Below, one piece after another: positions 62,994 through 64,000 of a stretch of DNA of 64,000 bases. The notes beneath the pieces are model-generated. The model did no database searches and had not been told where the DNA came from. It saw only the letters and a list, made by a program, of their open reading frames with translations. Source of the stretch: Caenibius tardaugens NBRC 16725 (GTDB lineage: Bacteria > Pseudomonadota > Alphaproteobacteria > Sphingomonadales > Sphingomonadaceae); the NCBI RefSeq assembly GCF_003860345.1, contig NZ_CP034179.1, positions 3,146,001-3,210,000 on the forward strand, given 5' to 3'. Made by a program: the position numbers and the translations under genes. Numbering within the stretch: the stretch's first letter is position 1; each line of letters begins with the position of its first letter.

Positions 62994-64000
62994 ATGGTGA
63001 TGGAAAACGCACAGAAACCGCCTGTCAGCGATGTTTCGGCCGGTGTCGGCCTGTCCGGTGTTGTCGGGCTGTTGGTCTGGCTGGTGATTTGCCGCAACTG
63101 GCCCGCGCTTGCTGCGGCATTCGGCTTCAGTGGCGATCAGGGCGTGTTAAACGGCCCCTATGCGGCGCTTCTGGCACTGTTCTTTTCGGGCATTCCGATG
63201 GTCGCCTGGTCGCTCTGCGTCGACAAGGTCCATCGCCGCGCTTCGACCGGGATCGACTGGGCCAATCCCCGTCCGCTGGCCAGCGCATTGGAAACCGCTG
63301 TAACCAAGATCGCGGGCCTGTGGGCGACATGGGCGGTTATCGCGGTCCTCTATTGCCTTGCCCGTTGGTATTGGCGGGGCAATTACCTCTTCGCCATGGA
63401 ATTGCTGACTGCGCTGGTCGTGCCGCTGCTGCTGGTGTCGATTCCCTATGTCGTCTGGCTCGATCGCTATCTGGTGCAGCCGCGCGATCAGGCTTGGCAT
63501 TTCGGCGCCATGTTGATCGGGCGCGAACCCTATGACCGGCAGGAAATCTACCACCACTTGCGGGGGTGGGCGGTGAAGGGGTTCTTCATCGCGTTCATGT
63601 TCTCGATCCTTCCCGGCGGATGGGAGATGGCGGTGACGGCGGATTTCATCGGCGGGGTGACCAATCCCGTCGTGTTCTGCATGGCGCTGATCAACCTGAT
63701 GTTTATGTTCGACGTGCAGATCGCGATGGTAGGCTATCTGCTGACCCTCAAGCCGCTCGACGCGAATATCCGCACGGCCAACCCCTATCTGGGCGGCTGG
63801 CTGTCGGCGCTGCTGTGCTATCCCCCGTTTATGCTGATGAACAGCGGCAACGTGCTGGATTACCATGTGAACGTTGCCGACTGGGCGTACTGGTTCGAAG
63901 GCTATACCGCGCTGTTGTGGGTATGGGGTGCGGTGCTGGTGTTCCTGACCGCGATCTACGCCTGGGCGACAGTGGCGTTCGGCATCCGGTTTTCCAACCT
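62994..64000 (+). CDS. Membrane protein, isoprenylcysteine methyltransferase-like (partial)
   Basis: The frame opens at ATG 62994 (a second ATG at 63000) and runs off the right edge, giving at least 335 residues. It holds many membrane helices (VVGLLVWLVICRNWPALAAAF, GLWATWAVIAVLYCLARWYW, MALINLMFMFDVQIAMVGYLL). The last residues TVAFGIRFSNL are where methyltransferase-family (ICMT-like/DUF1295) proteins normally continue into a RHPxY motif off the window. The substrate is unknown. Confidence 0.6.
   Translation, partial: MVMENAQKPPVSDVSAGVGLSGVVGLLVWLVICRNWPALAAAFGFSGDQGVLNGPYAALLALFFSGIPMVAWSLCVDKVHRRASTGIDWANPRPLASALETAVTKIAGLWATWAVIAVLYCLARWYWRGNYLFAMELLTALVVPLLLVSIPYVVWLDRYLVQPRDQAWHFGAMLIGREPYDRQEIYHHLRGWAVKGFFIAFMFSILPGGWEMAVTADFIGGVTNPVVFCMALINLMFMFDVQIAMVGYLLTLKPLDANIRTANPYLGGWLSALLCYPPFMLMNSGNVLDYHVNVADWAYWFEGYTALLWVWGAVLVFLTAIYAWATVAFGIRFSN

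Overview
The window looks like a chromosome segment from an alphaproteobacterium of the order Sphingomonadales, most probably Novosphingobium or a close relative. This is inferred from the high GC content, the style of the predicted proteins, and several alphaproteobacterial gene orders: Anbu protease beside a transglutaminase, argH-lptM-lysA, a ctaC-ctaD-ctaB-ctaG-ctaE-DUF983-surf1 oxidase operon, and a wHTH protein beside an L,D-transpeptidase. No species name can be proved from the sequence alone.

Layout. 1-9.1 kb holds core genes: the Anbu/transglutaminase pair, an extensin-like lipoprotein, serC-serA (serine synthesis, with a structured serC leader), hisZ, purA, an L,D-transpeptidase and a winged-helix protein. 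At 9.2 kb a tRNA-Val(UAC) marks the left edge of a degraded prophage (about 9.27-18.17 kb). A leftward early operon (HNH-like, a 26-residue CxxC peptide, ASCH, excisionase-like, integrase) is followed by a rightward P22/podovirus-type virion cassette (coat, small head proteins, gp4-like, gp10-like proteins, tail-fibre pieces). Terminase, portal, scaffold, repressor and the right attachment site are not visible. The right edge is fused in mid-gene to a spore-coat-U pilin gene, so one deletion seems to have removed the phage right arm and the end of a chaperone-usher operon (18.2-22.8 kb, leftward). 

23-31.6 kb carries tlpA-like, argH-lptM-lysA and a CysG-N-like gene, then a leftward operon pyrE-pdxJ-acpS-lepB-DUF3089-ruvX. 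31.8-38.3 kb is the complete aa3-type cytochrome c oxidase operon with its haem-farnesylation, copper-insertion and assembly genes. 38.35-39.1 kb is a small HTH/Clp-N-domain pair under two nested dyads. 39.2-45.3 kb: YdeI-like, SRPBCC, thrC, a methyltransferase, folB and a molybdopterin set moaA-moaD-moaE. Between moaE and a convergent lipoprotein gene lies a perfect FNR/FixK box, a -10 hexamer at exactly class II spacing and a strong intrinsic terminator, which together look like an oxygen-controlled small RNA gene. 46-64 kb: rplU-rpmA, GNAT, TetR, ygfZ, zinc alcohol dehydrogenase, a frameshifted MEKHLA gene, alpha/beta hydrolases, pyrC, rarD, an AstD-like dehydrogenase, selO, a glycosyltransferase, a YfgM-like/BamB pair and a truncated membrane methyltransferase.

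The most interesting items are the candidate FNR-dependent sRNA, the prophage/fimbrial deletion junction, the HTH/Clp-N module with its promoter-embedded dyads, the AstD-like enzyme lacking two catalytic residues, and a textbook terminator buried in the start of the DUF983 gene.
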